Assembly: GCF_000333955.1 (NCBI RefSeq)
Contig: NZ_CAPS01000012.1
Location: 62,001-126,000 of the forward strand
Length of the DNA stretch: 64,000 bases
Direction: 5' to 3'
DNA from: Rhodococcus sp. AW25M09
Lineage (GTDB): Bacteria; Actinomycetota; Actinomycetes; Mycobacteriales; Mycobacteriaceae
Part shown: positions 25,585-34,083 of the stretch, one piece after another
How positions within the stretch are numbered: position 1 is the first letter of the stretch
Layout of the letters: each line of letters opens with the position of its first letter
Program-made: the position numbers and the translations under genes
The notes under the pieces: model-generated
Told to the model about the DNA's origin: nothing
Database searches by the model: none
The model's input: only the letters and a program-made list of their open reading frames with translations

Positions 25585-27414
25585 TTATCGCAGAAAACGG
25601 CCCGCGGCCTCGACAGCGGGAGTCGAACTGCCCGCGTCGTTCACGAAGACCGCGAACGCGAGATCGCCGGATATTCCGACGAACCACCCGTGCGCACCTT
25701 CGTTGTTGGCACCGAATTCAGCGGTTCCGGTTTTGCCGAGCAACCCCGGAATATCGCCCAGCGATGTCGCCGTACCGCCGGTGATGGTCTCGCGCATCAT
25801 CGTCTTCAGTTGATCGGTGACCTGCGAGTCCACCGCCGCCGGCTCCATGTCCGGTACCCCGGGACGACCTGCGATCACCGTCGGCGGAAGCAGACCACCG
25901 TTCGCGATCGACGACGCAACCAGCGCCATTCCGAACGGTGACGCGGTCACCTGGCCCTGCCCGATGGCGGACTCGACCCGTTGCGCCGGAGTATCGGCAG
26001 ACGGCACCGAGCCGGTCACGGTCGTCAGGCCCGGGGTCACATAGTCGACGCCGAGTCCGAACTGTGCGGCCGCGTCGCTCAGTCCGTTCGGCGGGAGTGC
26101 CACGCCGAGTCGGCCCATCGTCGTGTTGCACGATTTTGCGAAAGCCGTGTGCAGCGGGACGTCACCGAGATCGAAATTGTCGTCGTTCGGGATCTGCCTG
26201 CCCTCGATGTTCTCGGTCGCCGGGCAGGGCAGAACGGTGTCGGGAGTGACGGCACCGGACTGAAGAGCAGCCGAGGTGGTGACCGTCTTGAATGTCGACC
26301 CCGGCGGGTACAAGCCGGTCAGAGCAATCGGGCCCTCGGCGTCCGCCGCGGCATTCTGGGCCACTGCCAGAACATCTCCCGTCGACGGCCGAAGTGCGAC
26401 GATCGCCGCCTGTTGCGGCAACGATGCGAGCGCGTTCTCCGCTTTCAGCTGCAGCGCAGAGTCGATGGTGGTCGCGATATCCTCGCCGGTTCCGGCATCG
26501 CGTCCGGCCAGCTGAGTGACGCTGCCGTCTGCGGCGACAGCTTGGACGGCCCACCCTCGATTGGCCGCCCGCTCCTGCTCCCACACTGTCGCCAGGTCGT
26601 TGAGTACCGGGGAGACCAGGTTGCGATCGGTGGCCAGCAGACGCGTCTGCGGCGCGAGGGTGACTCCGGGGACGGCCGCGAGTTGGGCACCGATCGGATC
26701 GAGATCCGACTGTCGCAGCGTGACCACTGTCGCGGTCTTACCTTGTGCAGTTGCAATATTCGCAGCCACGGACTCCGCGGTGATACTGGGAACGACCGAT
26801 CCGAGGAGGTTCGCGACGGCCACCGGATCGGCCGTAGCATCGACGTTGACGAGGGTGACCACCTGCTGAGACATCAACTCGACGCCGTTGGCGTCGAAAA
26901 TTCGCGGTGCGACGAGCGCGTCGGTCGGAGTGAACCGCACCGAGGAATCCGCCGTGAGCCCGGGCACCAACATCGCCGGGTCCCAGGTGATCTTCCACCC
27001 CTGCTCGGTCTCCGCAGCAGTCGCAGAGGTGGTGTAGTTCCACTCCTTCGGTTCACCGTCCGGTTCGGCGGTGCCGTCGGTGGTCGTCGAAAAGCGCCAG
27101 CCGGCATTCAAGGTGAAGGTGCCGGCATCCTCGTCGGCGTCGACCGCCTCGAAATCGGGAGTGGCCGTGACCGTCCCGCCGCCCGACAAACCGTCGTACA
27201 ACTCGGTGAGCGCTGCCGTCGCCCCGGCCGGATCGGTGGTCAACGCCGCCGCCTGCTCGATGTTCGAGCTGTTCACCGCATCCGCGAACTGCTCCGCGAC
27301 GGTCTGCGGCTGATCGGGCCCACTCTGGCCACATGCGGCAAGGGTGAGCGCCAGGACTGTCACGCTCGCGGCCAGAGTCGTCGTTCTTGTCGATGTACGC
27401 ACGAATTCGATCAT
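25585..27414 (-). CDS. Penicillin-binding lipoprotein (PbpLipo-like transpeptidase)
   Basis: A 609-residue class-B-like transpeptidase anchored as a lipoprotein: signal sequence with lipobox LAAC near residue 28. A MecA-N/NTF2-like domain follows (about 40-150), then the dimerisation region and transpeptidase domain. All three catalytic motifs are present: S373-T-F-K376 in YPPGSTFKTV, S428-C-N430 in AKSCNTTMG, and K561-T-G in LLGKTGTAEFG. It resembles M. tuberculosis Rv2864c, which cross-links peptidoglycan outside the membrane. ATG start 27414. Confidence 0.9.
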   Translation of the reverse strand: MIEFVRTSTRTTTLAASVTVLALTLAACGQSGPDQPQTVAEQFADAVNSSNIEQAAALTTDPAGATAALTELYDGLSGGGTVTATPDFEAVDADEDAGTFTLNAGWRFSTTTDGTAEPDGEPKEWNYTTSATAAETEQGWKITWDPAMLVPGLTADSSVRFTPTDALVAPRIFDANGVELMSQQVVTLVNVDATADPVAVANLLGSVVPSITAESVAANIATAQGKTATVVTLRQSDLDPIGAQLAAVPGVTLAPQTRLLATDRNLVSPVLNDLATVWEQERAANRGWAVQAVAADGSVTQLAGRDAGTGEDIATTIDSALQLKAENALASLPQQAAIVALRPSTGDVLAVAQNAAADAEGPIALTGLYPPGSTFKTVTTSAALQSGAVTPDTVLPCPATENIEGRQIPNDDNFDLGDVPLHTAFAKSCNTTMGRLGVALPPNGLSDAAAQFGLGVDYVTPGLTTVTGSVPSADTPAQRVESAIGQGQVTASPFGMALVASSIANGGLLPPTVIAGRPGVPDMEPAAVDSQVTDQLKTMMRETITGGTATSLGDIPGLLGKTGTAEFGANNEGAHGWFVGISGDLAFAVFVNDAGSSTPAVEAAGRFLR

Positions 27415-27461
27415 GCCTCAGCACCCACGCGAACCCCTGGTGGCGCGATCACTCTTTTCGG

Positions 27462-27485
27462 TGTAATCATGTAATCAGTATTACA
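27462..27485. promoter_or_regulatory. TGTAAT palindromic operator
   Basis: TGTAATCAGTATTACA (27470-27485) is an inverted repeat with perfect 6-bp arms and a 4-bp spacer. A third half-site TGTAATCA lies directly upstream at 27462. The site sits 18 nt before the start of the plus-strand gene and in the spacer from the divergent PBP gene. Binding factor unknown; the plus-strand gene product is one candidate. Confidence 0.6.
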
Positions 27486-27503
27486 ACGCCAAAAGGAGCC
27501 ATC

Positions 27504-28049
27504 ATGAAACCCAACGGACGCTCGTTCGGCCGCCCCGGCGGCTGGCAGCACTCGGACATCCCGAATGCCACCGACGCCGAAGACTGGTTCGGCGGCAGAC
27601 TCCCCGACTCCTGGTTCGACGGGGACGCCTCGATCGAGGTCGACCGCGAAGAGATCGTCGTCGTCGGCACATTGCCTACGGAACAGGACAGTTCACCTGC
27701 CGCCGTCGAGGGCCGCATCGCTCGTTTCCGGGAAGCGACCCGTGGTGACCGCATGCAGATCGCCGCCGAGGCGGAGAAGCGCTACGGCCGCAAGGTCGCC
27801 TGGGGAGTGCGGACCGAATCCGAGGTAGTCCTGTTCACCCACCTCGCCGTCCCGGTCATGACTCGCCTGCGTCAGCCCGAGCGCCGAGTCCTCGACACCC
27901 TCGTCGACGCCGGCGTCGCTCGCTCTCGCGCGGATGCCCTGTCCTGGGCCGTCAAGCTGGTCGGCGAACACACTCAGGAATGGTTGGACGAGCTCCGCGG
28001 GGCCATGGAGACAGTCGACGAGCTGCGCAAGAAGGGGCCGACGGTCTAA
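27504..28049 (+). CDS. Conserved hypothetical protein with C-terminal helical (RHH-like) region
   Basis: A 181-residue soluble protein I do not recognise by name. The N-terminal third is Gly/Pro/Asp-rich (SFGRPGGWQHSD, DAEDWFGGRLPDSWF). The middle contains VDREEIVVVGTLP and a basic helix. The C-terminal half has RLRQPERRVLDTLVDAGVA and SRADALSWAVKLV, which read like a ribbon-helix-helix dimerisation and DNA-binding region followed by a helical tail. ATG 27504 has AAAGGAG 5 nt upstream. The palindromic site directly upstream suggests autoregulation, which is inference. Confidence 0.7.
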   Translation: MKPNGRSFGRPGGWQHSDIPNATDAEDWFGGRLPDSWFDGDASIEVDREEIVVVGTLPTEQDSSPAAVEGRIARFREATRGDRMQIAAEAEKRYGRKVAWGVRTESEVVLFTHLAVPVMTRLRQPERRVLDTLVDAGVARSRADALSWAVKLVGEHTQEWLDELRGAMETVDELRKKGPTV

Positions 28050-28084
28050 TTCGGTTGCGCGCTCGTCGAGTTCGGGTCTAACGT
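28047..28084 (+). promoter_or_regulatory. Possible WhiB7-type promoter of the ABC-F gene
   Basis: TTGCGC (28055-28060) and TAACGT (28079-28084) are spaced by 18 nt. An AT-rich TAATT (28047-28051) lies exactly 3 nt upstream of the -35. WhiB7-dependent promoters in mycobacteria show an AT-rich patch 3 nt before the -35, bound by the WhiB7 AT-hook. The match is short, so this is a hypothesis. Confidence 0.4.
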
Positions 28085-28121
28085 GGCATCAGCCTTGTTG
28101 CCCACAGATTCGGAGAGGCCA

Positions 28122-28142
28122 TTGATCTTCCAAAGGTTCTAG
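28122..28142 (+). CDS. Possible leader peptide upstream of ABC-F gene
   Basis: A TTG-initiated mini-ORF encodes MIFQRF and stops at TAG 28140. GGAGAGG (28112-28118) lies 3 nt before it. It sits in a leader of about 90 nt before an ABC-F gene; short leader peptides controlling ABC-F genes by ribosome stalling are known in other bacteria. Length and start codon make it tentative. Confidence 0.3.
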   Translation: MIFQRF

Positions 28143-28182
28143 ACGCCTGCAGCTCGTCCGCATGCACACCTTTGGAGCGCCC

Positions 28183-29784
28183 ATGCCTCATTCATCATCC
28201 CTGTCTGTCTCGAACCTGACGTTCACCTGGCCCGACGGTGACCCCGTGTTCGACGCCTTGTCGGCCATCTTCCCCAGCGGCACAACAGGTCTCATCGGCT
28301 CCAACGGTGCCGGAAAGTCGACGCTGCTTCGGTTGCTCGCCGGAGACCTGGCCCCGCAGCACGGGTCGATCACGATCCCCGGTGTGCTGGGCTATCTGCG
28401 TCAGGACATTGCTCTCGACCCGGGCCTCCCAGTGGACTCGGTACTGGCCATCGGCTCGGTTCGAGAAGCATTGCACCGCATCGAATCCGGAACATCCACC
28501 GAGGACGACTTCGCAATTGTCGGATCCGGGTGGGACGTCGAGGAACGCGCACTGGCACTGTTGGACAAGCTCGGACTCGGCAGCGTCGTCGGCTCGATCG
28601 AGGACCTCGATCGGCGAGTCGGCACGCTGTCGGGTGGCGAGGCCATGTTGCTCGCCCTCACCGCGCAGCTGTTGGCCGAGCCCGATGTACTGCTACTGGA
28701 CGAGCCGACCAACAACCTCGATCACGTTGCGCGAGAACGGCTGTACGCAGCGGTCGACTGGTACGCGGGCGTATCGATCGTGTGCACTCACGACCTCGAG
28801 CTGCTCGAGCGGGTCGATTCCATCGCCGAGGTCCGTGCCGAACGCAGCGGCATCTCGCGACTGCGTATGTTCGGTGGCAACTTTCAGCACTATCGAGCTG
28901 TCGTCGACGCCGAACAGAACGCGGCCCGTGCGAGCATCCGTGACGCCAAGAACGACGTCCGCAAGCAGGAACGCGAATTGATCGACACGCGAATCAAACT
29001 CGATCGACGTCTGCGCTACGGCAAGAAGATGGAAGAGCAGAAGCGCGAACCCAAGATCGTGATGGGTCAGCGCAAGCGTTCTGCCCAGGAATCGGCGGGC
29101 AAACTCCGCGGCACCCACACCGACCGCGTCGACGATGCCCGGTCGTCCCTCTCAACGGCCGAGGAACTGCTGCGCGACGATCGAGAGATTCGCGTCGATC
29201 TGCCGGCAACGAGAATCCACCCCGGGCAGGTAGTTGCGACCCACGAGGACGTCCACATAGTGGGGCCGGAACGCATCGCCCTGATCGGACCCAACGGCAG
29301 CGGCAAGACCACCTTGCTGCGCAGTCTGGATGCAACCGGGGCGGAGGTGCCGTGGAAGTATCTGCCGCAGCGACTCGACGTCTTCGAAGAAGACCGCACC
29401 GTCGCCGACAATGTTGCCGACGTGGCACCGCACGCCACCGCCGAACAGATCCGGGGGCAACTCGCCCGCTTCCTGTTCCGCGGATCCGACGCAGACGCCG
29501 TCGTCCGCACCCTCTCCGGCGGAGAACGACTGCGGGCGGCACTGGCGCGAATTCTGCTGGCCGAACCGGCCCCGAAACTGCTGATGCTCGACGAGCCCAC
29601 CAACAACCTCGACATCGCCAGCCGACAGCACCTCATCGACGCACTGGGGACATTCGAGGGTGCACTGATCATCGCAAGTCACGATCGACCGTTCCTCGAC
29701 GCCATCTCCCCCACCCGCACCATCGACCTGGGTTCGTTCACCGCGGAAACCACAGAAGAACCCTCCCGGGAGGAGTCAATGTGA
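28183..29784 (+). CDS. ABC-F family ribosome-associated ATPase
   Basis: A 533-residue protein with two fused ABC ATPase domains and no membrane segment, hence ABC-F. Domain 1 has Walker A GSNGAGKST, signature LSGGEAMLL and Walker B LLLDEPTNNLD. A charged linker of about 80 residues follows (ASIRDAKNDVRKQERELIDT and RYGKKMEEQKREPK). Domain 2 has GPNGSGKTT, LSGGERLRAAL and LMLDEPTNNLD. Such proteins enter the ribosomal E site, displacing antibiotics or rescuing stalls. Size and layout match Rv1473-like members of the WhiB7 regulon. ATG 28183 has GGAG 5 nt upstream; an earlier ATG at 28162 lacks one. Its last codons (ATG TGA) lie in a palindromic element. Confidence 0.88.
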   Translation: MPHSSSLSVSNLTFTWPDGDPVFDALSAIFPSGTTGLIGSNGAGKSTLLRLLAGDLAPQHGSITIPGVLGYLRQDIALDPGLPVDSVLAIGSVREALHRIESGTSTEDDFAIVGSGWDVEERALALLDKLGLGSVVGSIEDLDRRVGTLSGGEAMLLALTAQLLAEPDVLLLDEPTNNLDHVARERLYAAVDWYAGVSIVCTHDLELLERVDSIAEVRAERSGISRLRMFGGNFQHYRAVVDAEQNAARASIRDAKNDVRKQERELIDTRIKLDRRLRYGKKMEEQKREPKIVMGQRKRSAQESAGKLRGTHTDRVDDARSSLSTAEELLRDDREIRVDLPATRIHPGQVVATHEDVHIVGPERIALIGPNGSGKTTLLRSLDATGAEVPWKYLPQRLDVFEEDRTVADNVADVAPHATAEQIRGQLARFLFRGSDADAVVRTLSGGERLRAALARILLAEPAPKLLMLDEPTNNLDIASRQHLIDALGTFEGALIIASHDRPFLDAISPTRTIDLGSFTAETTEEPSREESM

Positions 29785-29830
29785 CATCTGGTGGCCCTTT
29801 CGGGGGTCAATGTCACGTTGAGTGGACTCC
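29772..29830. repeat. Inverted-repeat element overlapping the ABC-F stop codon
   Basis: AATGTGACAT (29778-29787) pairs at 9 of 10 positions with 29810-29819, flanked by GGAGTC (29772-29777) and GGACTCC (29824-29830). The left arm contains the ATG TGA that ends the ABC-F gene. It could act as a terminator, and it resembles a dispersed palindromic element. Confidence 0.55.
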
Positions 29831-29848
29831 CGAGGCGAGAATCGGGGG

Positions 29849-30635
29849 GTGGAGTACGCCTCGAATGCAGACGATGGAACACGGATCGCGTACACGGTGG
29901 TGGGGTCAGGGCCGCCGTTGTTGATGGTCCACGGCAGTTTTTCTGACGCACACGATCTGGCGAACGTTCGGGTATGTGAAGGCGCTGCGAGGAAGTCGGC
30001 AGTTGATTCTGATCGACAGTCGCGGGCATGGCCGCAGCGAGAAACCGCGTACACCCGACTCGTATGCGATGAAAAACATCGTCGGCGATCTGACGGCGGT
30101 GCTCGACGCGGTGGGCGTGGACACCGTCGACTACCTCGGGTATTCGTTCGGGGCGCGGGCCGGGTTGGCGTTGACGGCCGCGGCTCCCGAGCGAGTGCGA
30201 TCCCTGGCTGTCGGCGGCGGTAGTCACGGCGCTCAGGCCGGTGCCTTCGATCGGCTCTTCTTCCCCGGGTGCGCGGACGTGTTGGAGCAGCGCGGAATGG
30301 ACGGTTTTCTCGAGGCGTGGAACAGCCACCGCGTGTTTCCCATCGACGCCGGTACGCGAGCAGTGTTCTCCGCCAACGACGCCCAAGCCATGGCGGCATA
30401 CATCCGCGCGTCCGACGCCGATCCCGGCCTACCCGACGAGGCGCTGCAGCACTTCACGCAACCGTCGCTGTTCTACGTCGGTAGCCAGGACGGCACGAGG
30501 CTCGACGACACCCAGGCTGCCGCTGCACTGGTTCCCAACTCCGAGTTGCACATCATTCGCGGATTCGACCACGCAACGACGATGGCGGCGTCCACTGAAG
30601 TGCTCAGCGTCCTCGAACGGTTCTGGGACAGGTGA
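29849..30635 (+). pseudogene. Alpha/beta hydrolase, frameshifted
   Basis: An alpha/beta-fold hydrolase of about 261 residues when repaired. The N-terminal part reads DGTRIAYTVVGSGPPLLMVHG, with the oxyanion HG motif. An extra C at about 29957 (GATCTGG where GATTGG would give Asp-Trp) shifts the frame. The remainder continues from VKALRGSRQLILIDSRGHGR, includes the nucleophile elbow GYSFGA (Ser replaces the usual GxSxG centre as G-Y-S-F-G) and the catalytic His in GFDHATTM. Both parts look functional, so the lesion is recent or an error. GTG 29849 is preferred because an earlier GTG at 29822 lies inside a hairpin arm. Confidence 0.82.
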
Positions 30636-30703
30636 CGTCAGCGCCCACAATTCGAATCGAGAATCGGAATCCCGCCTCTCACAGCGAATAGTGGACAGCC
30701 ACA

Positions 30704-32392
30704 TCACCTCTTCAGCGCAGGGAACTGGTCATCGCGCCACTCGGTCGCCAGTGGTCCCACGGCCGCGTCCTCGCGGGCGCGCAGTTCCACGCGACGGATC
30801 TTGCCCGAGATGGTTTTCGGCAACTCGAAGAACTCGATACGGCGCACTCGCAGGAACGGTGCCAGGTGCTCGCGGGCGTACTTCAGGATCTCGAATGCTG
30901 TGTCCTCGTTGGGTTCCCAGCCCGACGCCAATGCCACGTAGGCCTTGGGGACGGCCAGTCGCGTCTCGTCGGGGGCGGGCACCACAGCGGCCTCGGCCAC
31001 TGCGGGGTGTTCGATCAGCACGCTTTCGAGCTCGAACGGGGAGATCTTGTAATCCGAGGCCTTGAACACGTCGTCGGTGCGGCCGACGTAGGTGATGTAC
31101 CCCTCGGAGTCCCGAGAAGCCACGTCTCCGGTGTGGTAGTAGCCGTCGGCCATGACAGCGGCATTGCGTTCGGCGTCGCCGAGGTAGCCGGTCATCAGGT
31201 TGAAGGGCTGTTGCGCCAGGTCGAGGCAGATTTCGCCCTCGTCGGCGAGCTCACCGGTGCCCGGATCCACGATCACCACGGGCACGCCCGGTAGCGGCCT
31301 ACCCATCGAACCGGACTTGAGCACCGCTCCCGGCGTATTGGCCACCAGCGCAGTGGTTTCCGTCTGCCCGAACCCGTCACGAATGTTGAGGCCCCATTCC
31401 CGCTGTACCCGAGAGATCACCTCGGGATTGAGCGGTTCACCGGCCCCGATGGCCTCACGGAGCGAACCTCCACCGCCGGCGAGATCAGCCTGAATCAGCA
31501 TGCGCCACACAGTCGGCGGTGCGCAGAAGGTCGTCACCTCGGCGCGGCGGATCTGTTCGAGCAACGCCTTCGCGTCGAACTTGCCGTAGTTGTAGATGAA
31601 GATCGTCGCCTCGGCGATCCACGGAGCGAAGAAGCAGCTCCACGCATGCTTGGCCCAACCCGGCGAGCTGATGTTCAGGTGTACGTCTCCCGGACGAAGT
31701 CCGAGAAAGTACATCGTGCTCAGATGCCCTACGGGATAGGAAATCTGAGTGTGTTCGACGAGCTTGGGCTTGCTGGTGGTGCCGGAGGTGAAGTACATCA
31801 ACAGCCGGTCGGTGGGCGCGGTGACGGACTCGAACGGCCGGGCTTCGACAGAACGAGCCTCGGCATAATCGAGCCAGCCATCGGCAGCGGAAGTTGCGAT
31901 GCGCAGGTAGTCGCCGGGAACGTCGTCGAATTTGCCGGTGTCCGAGGGGTTCACGATCACGGCGCGCGCATTGCCGCGTATCACCCGGTCGGTGAGATCA
32001 GCGGAGCCGATGGCCGTCGTGGTCGGCATCAAGACCGCGCCGAGCTTCATCACCGCGAGCATCGCTTCCCACAGTTCCACCTGATTGCCGAGCATCAGGA
32101 TGACCGAATCGCCTCGGCCGATTCCTTGCTGCTCGAGCCACCGGGCGACCTGATCGGAGCGGCGCGCGATGTCGTCGAAGCTGTACTTGGCCTCGCTGCC
32201 GTCTTCTTCGACGATCCACAGCGCGGTGCCGTCGTTGCCGCGAGCGAAAGCGTCGAACCAATCGATGGACCAGTTGAACGTCTCACCGAACGACGGCCAC
32301 TCGAAAGTCGCTACGGCACGGTCGTACTCACCGTACGAGTCGAGCAATAGATCGCGAGCGTTCCTGAATGCCGTATGTGCCGAATCGACCAT
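30704..32392 (-). CDS. AMP-forming acyl-CoA synthetase (medium-chain type)
   Basis: A 562-residue ATP-dependent acyl-CoA ligase of the ANL superfamily. It has the P-loop-like YFTSGTTSKPKLVEH, the A5 motif DGFGQTETT, A7 YYHTGDVASRDSEGY, the hinge GRTDDVFKASDYKISPFE, and the catalytic Lys in LPKTISGKIRRVEL. It resembles medium-chain/ACSM-type ligases activating fatty or aromatic acids; exact substrate unknown. ATG 32392 was chosen because AGGAGG lies 4 nt upstream. It is divergent from the DUF3995 gene. Confidence 0.9.
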   Translation of the reverse strand: MVDSAHTAFRNARDLLLDSYGEYDRAVATFEWPSFGETFNWSIDWFDAFARGNDGTALWIVEEDGSEAKYSFDDIARRSDQVARWLEQQGIGRGDSVILMLGNQVELWEAMLAVMKLGAVLMPTTTAIGSADLTDRVIRGNARAVIVNPSDTGKFDDVPGDYLRIATSAADGWLDYAEARSVEARPFESVTAPTDRLLMYFTSGTTSKPKLVEHTQISYPVGHLSTMYFLGLRPGDVHLNISSPGWAKHAWSCFFAPWIAEATIFIYNYGKFDAKALLEQIRRAEVTTFCAPPTVWRMLIQADLAGGGGSLREAIGAGEPLNPEVISRVQREWGLNIRDGFGQTETTALVANTPGAVLKSGSMGRPLPGVPVVIVDPGTGELADEGEICLDLAQQPFNLMTGYLGDAERNAAVMADGYYHTGDVASRDSEGYITYVGRTDDVFKASDYKISPFELESVLIEHPAVAEAAVVPAPDETRLAVPKAYVALASGWEPNEDTAFEILKYAREHLAPFLRVRRIEFFELPKTISGKIRRVELRAREDAAVGPLATEWRDDQFPALKR

Positions 32393-32468
32393 GTTTCCTC
32401 CTGCGACTGTGATGCCCATCACCACAACGCTAGGGAATCACCGGAACTCCCGCTACCCCTGAACGGGG

Positions 32469-32969
32469 GTGCACAATCCGTTACCCTGGCTCACCGTGGC
32501 CATCAGGTACTTCGGAATCGCATGTGCACTCGGGATTGTTCACGCAGCATTCTCCGGCTATTGGGCCGCCGGTGGACGCTGGATGCTGGGCACCGTCGGG
32601 TCGTTCGCAACCGACTGGGTCGACAGCGAACCGGAGACTGCCAGAACGGCACTGCTGGTACTCACACTCGTCAAACTCGCTGCGGCGATTCTTCCTGCCC
32701 TCGCGTTCATGAACCGACCGCGCCTGGCAGCACAGAACCGGACCCGGATACCGTCGTTCATCCTCGGTATCTCCTGGCCCGGCTCTGTACTGCTGATCCT
32801 GTGGGGCGGACTGTCGTTCCTCGGTGCGGTGGTCGGTTTGATCGCCTCGGACGAGAACCGAAACGTCAAGTACGGTCACCTGTTCTTCGACGGCATCTTC
32901 CTGCTCTGGGGGGCAGCTCTGCTTACCGCCCTGATCCTTGCACGACGAACGTCGAACCGGACGTCCTAG
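32469..32969 (+). CDS. DUF3995 family membrane protein
   Basis: A protein of up to 166 residues with four helices, matching DUF3995 (an early HAAFSGYWAAGGRW motif and a final helix near the C-terminus). Function unknown. GTG 32469 or GTG 32496 (before Ala-Ile-Arg-Tyr) could start it; neither has a strong ribosome-binding site. Its stop shares the palindrome CTAG with the stop of the convergent ABC ATPase. Confidence 0.65.
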   Translation: MHNPLPWLTVAIRYFGIACALGIVHAAFSGYWAAGGRWMLGTVGSFATDWVDSEPETARTALLVLTLVKLAAAILPALAFMNRPRLAAQNRTRIPSFILGISWPGSVLLILWGGLSFLGAVVGLIASDENRNVKYGHLFFDGIFLLWGAALLTALILARRTSNRTS

Positions 32970-34072
32970 ATGCGGTCTCCGGTCTCCGGGTGGAAGAGGT
33001 GGATCGCACCCTCGAGTCGCGTCAGTCCGATGCTCTCCCCGATCTTCGCCGGCGCACGCACTGCCGAGCGGGCGACGAGCGAGACCGGACCACCGTCGAG
33101 ACCCTTGACCTTCGGATCGTCGAGGTGTGCGTAGAGGTAGGACTCGCTGCCGAGTTCCTCGATCAGATCGACCTTGCCCTGGAAGCCTTCACCGCTACCG
33201 TGCACGATGCCGAGCTGCTCGGGGCGGAGCCCGACGGTGACGTTGTCGAGACCCAAGCTGGCGATCTTGGTCAGCTCGTCACGTTCGAGGGGCAGCAGGA
33301 ATTTCCCGATCTGCACACCACCCGAGCCGATGGGGACCGTCATCAGGTTCATCGCCGGTGAGCCGATGAAGCCTGCGACGAAGGCATTGACGGGGTTGTC
33401 GTACAGGTCCGTCGGCGACGCGAACTGCTGCAGTTTGCCACCACGCAGCACGGCGACGCGATCACCCATCGTCATGGCCTCGACCTGATCGTGGGTGACG
33501 TAGACCGTCGTAGTGCCGAGCCTGCGCTGCAACGCCGCGATCTGCGTACGCGTCTGCACGCGCAGCTTCGCGTCGAGGTTGGACAGGGGCTCGTCCATGC
33601 AGAACACCTGCGGCTCGCGAACGATGGCGCGTCCCATGGCAACTCGCTGACGCTGACCACCCGAGAGCTTGCCCGGCTTGCGGTCGAGGTACTCGGTGAG
33701 GTCGAGAATCTTGGCGGCCTCCGCTACCTTCTTCGTCCGCTCTTCGAGAGAGACACCGCGCATCTTGAGGGCGAATCCCATGTTCTCCCCGACGGTCTTG
33801 TTGGGGTAGAGCGCGTAGTTCTGGAACACCATTGCGATGTCGCGATCCTTGGACGGGACGCCGACCATGTTCTCGCCACCGATTTCGATGGCACCGCCGT
33901 CGATCTCCTCGAGGCCGGCGAGCATCCGCAGGGCAGTGGACTTGCCGGAGCCGGAAGGTCCGACCAGCACGACGAATTCGCCGTCCTGGATGTCGAGGTC
34001 GAGTGAATCGACGGCGAGCTTGTCGGCACCTTCGTAGACGCAGGATGCCTTCTTGTACGTGATTGCAGCCAT
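32966..34072 (-). CDS. Sugar/polyol ABC transporter ATPase (MalK/SmoK type)
   Basis: A 368-residue importer ATPase energising the two adjacent permeases. Walker A is GPSGSGKST, signature LSGGQRQRVAMGRAI, Walker B VFCMDEPLSNLD, and the switch His is in VYVTHDQVEAM. The C-terminal OB-fold region (TVGLRPEQLGI) is typical of the MalK/UgpC group. ATG 34072 has GGAGAAAG upstream. It is the last gene of the polyol operon. Confidence 0.93.
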   Translation of the reverse strand: MAAITYKKASCVYEGADKLAVDSLDLDIQDGEFVVLVGPSGSGKSTALRMLAGLEEIDGGAIEIGGENMVGVPSKDRDIAMVFQNYALYPNKTVGENMGFALKMRGVSLEERTKKVAEAAKILDLTEYLDRKPGKLSGGQRQRVAMGRAIVREPQVFCMDEPLSNLDAKLRVQTRTQIAALQRRLGTTTVYVTHDQVEAMTMGDRVAVLRGGKLQQFASPTDLYDNPVNAFVAGFIGSPAMNLMTVPIGSGGVQIGKFLLPLERDELTKIASLGLDNVTVGLRPEQLGIVHGSGEGFQGKVDLIEELGSESYLYAHLDDPKVKGLDGGPVSLVARSAVRAPAKIGESIGLTRLEGAIHLFHPETGDRI

Positions 34073-34083
34073 GAGACTTTCTC

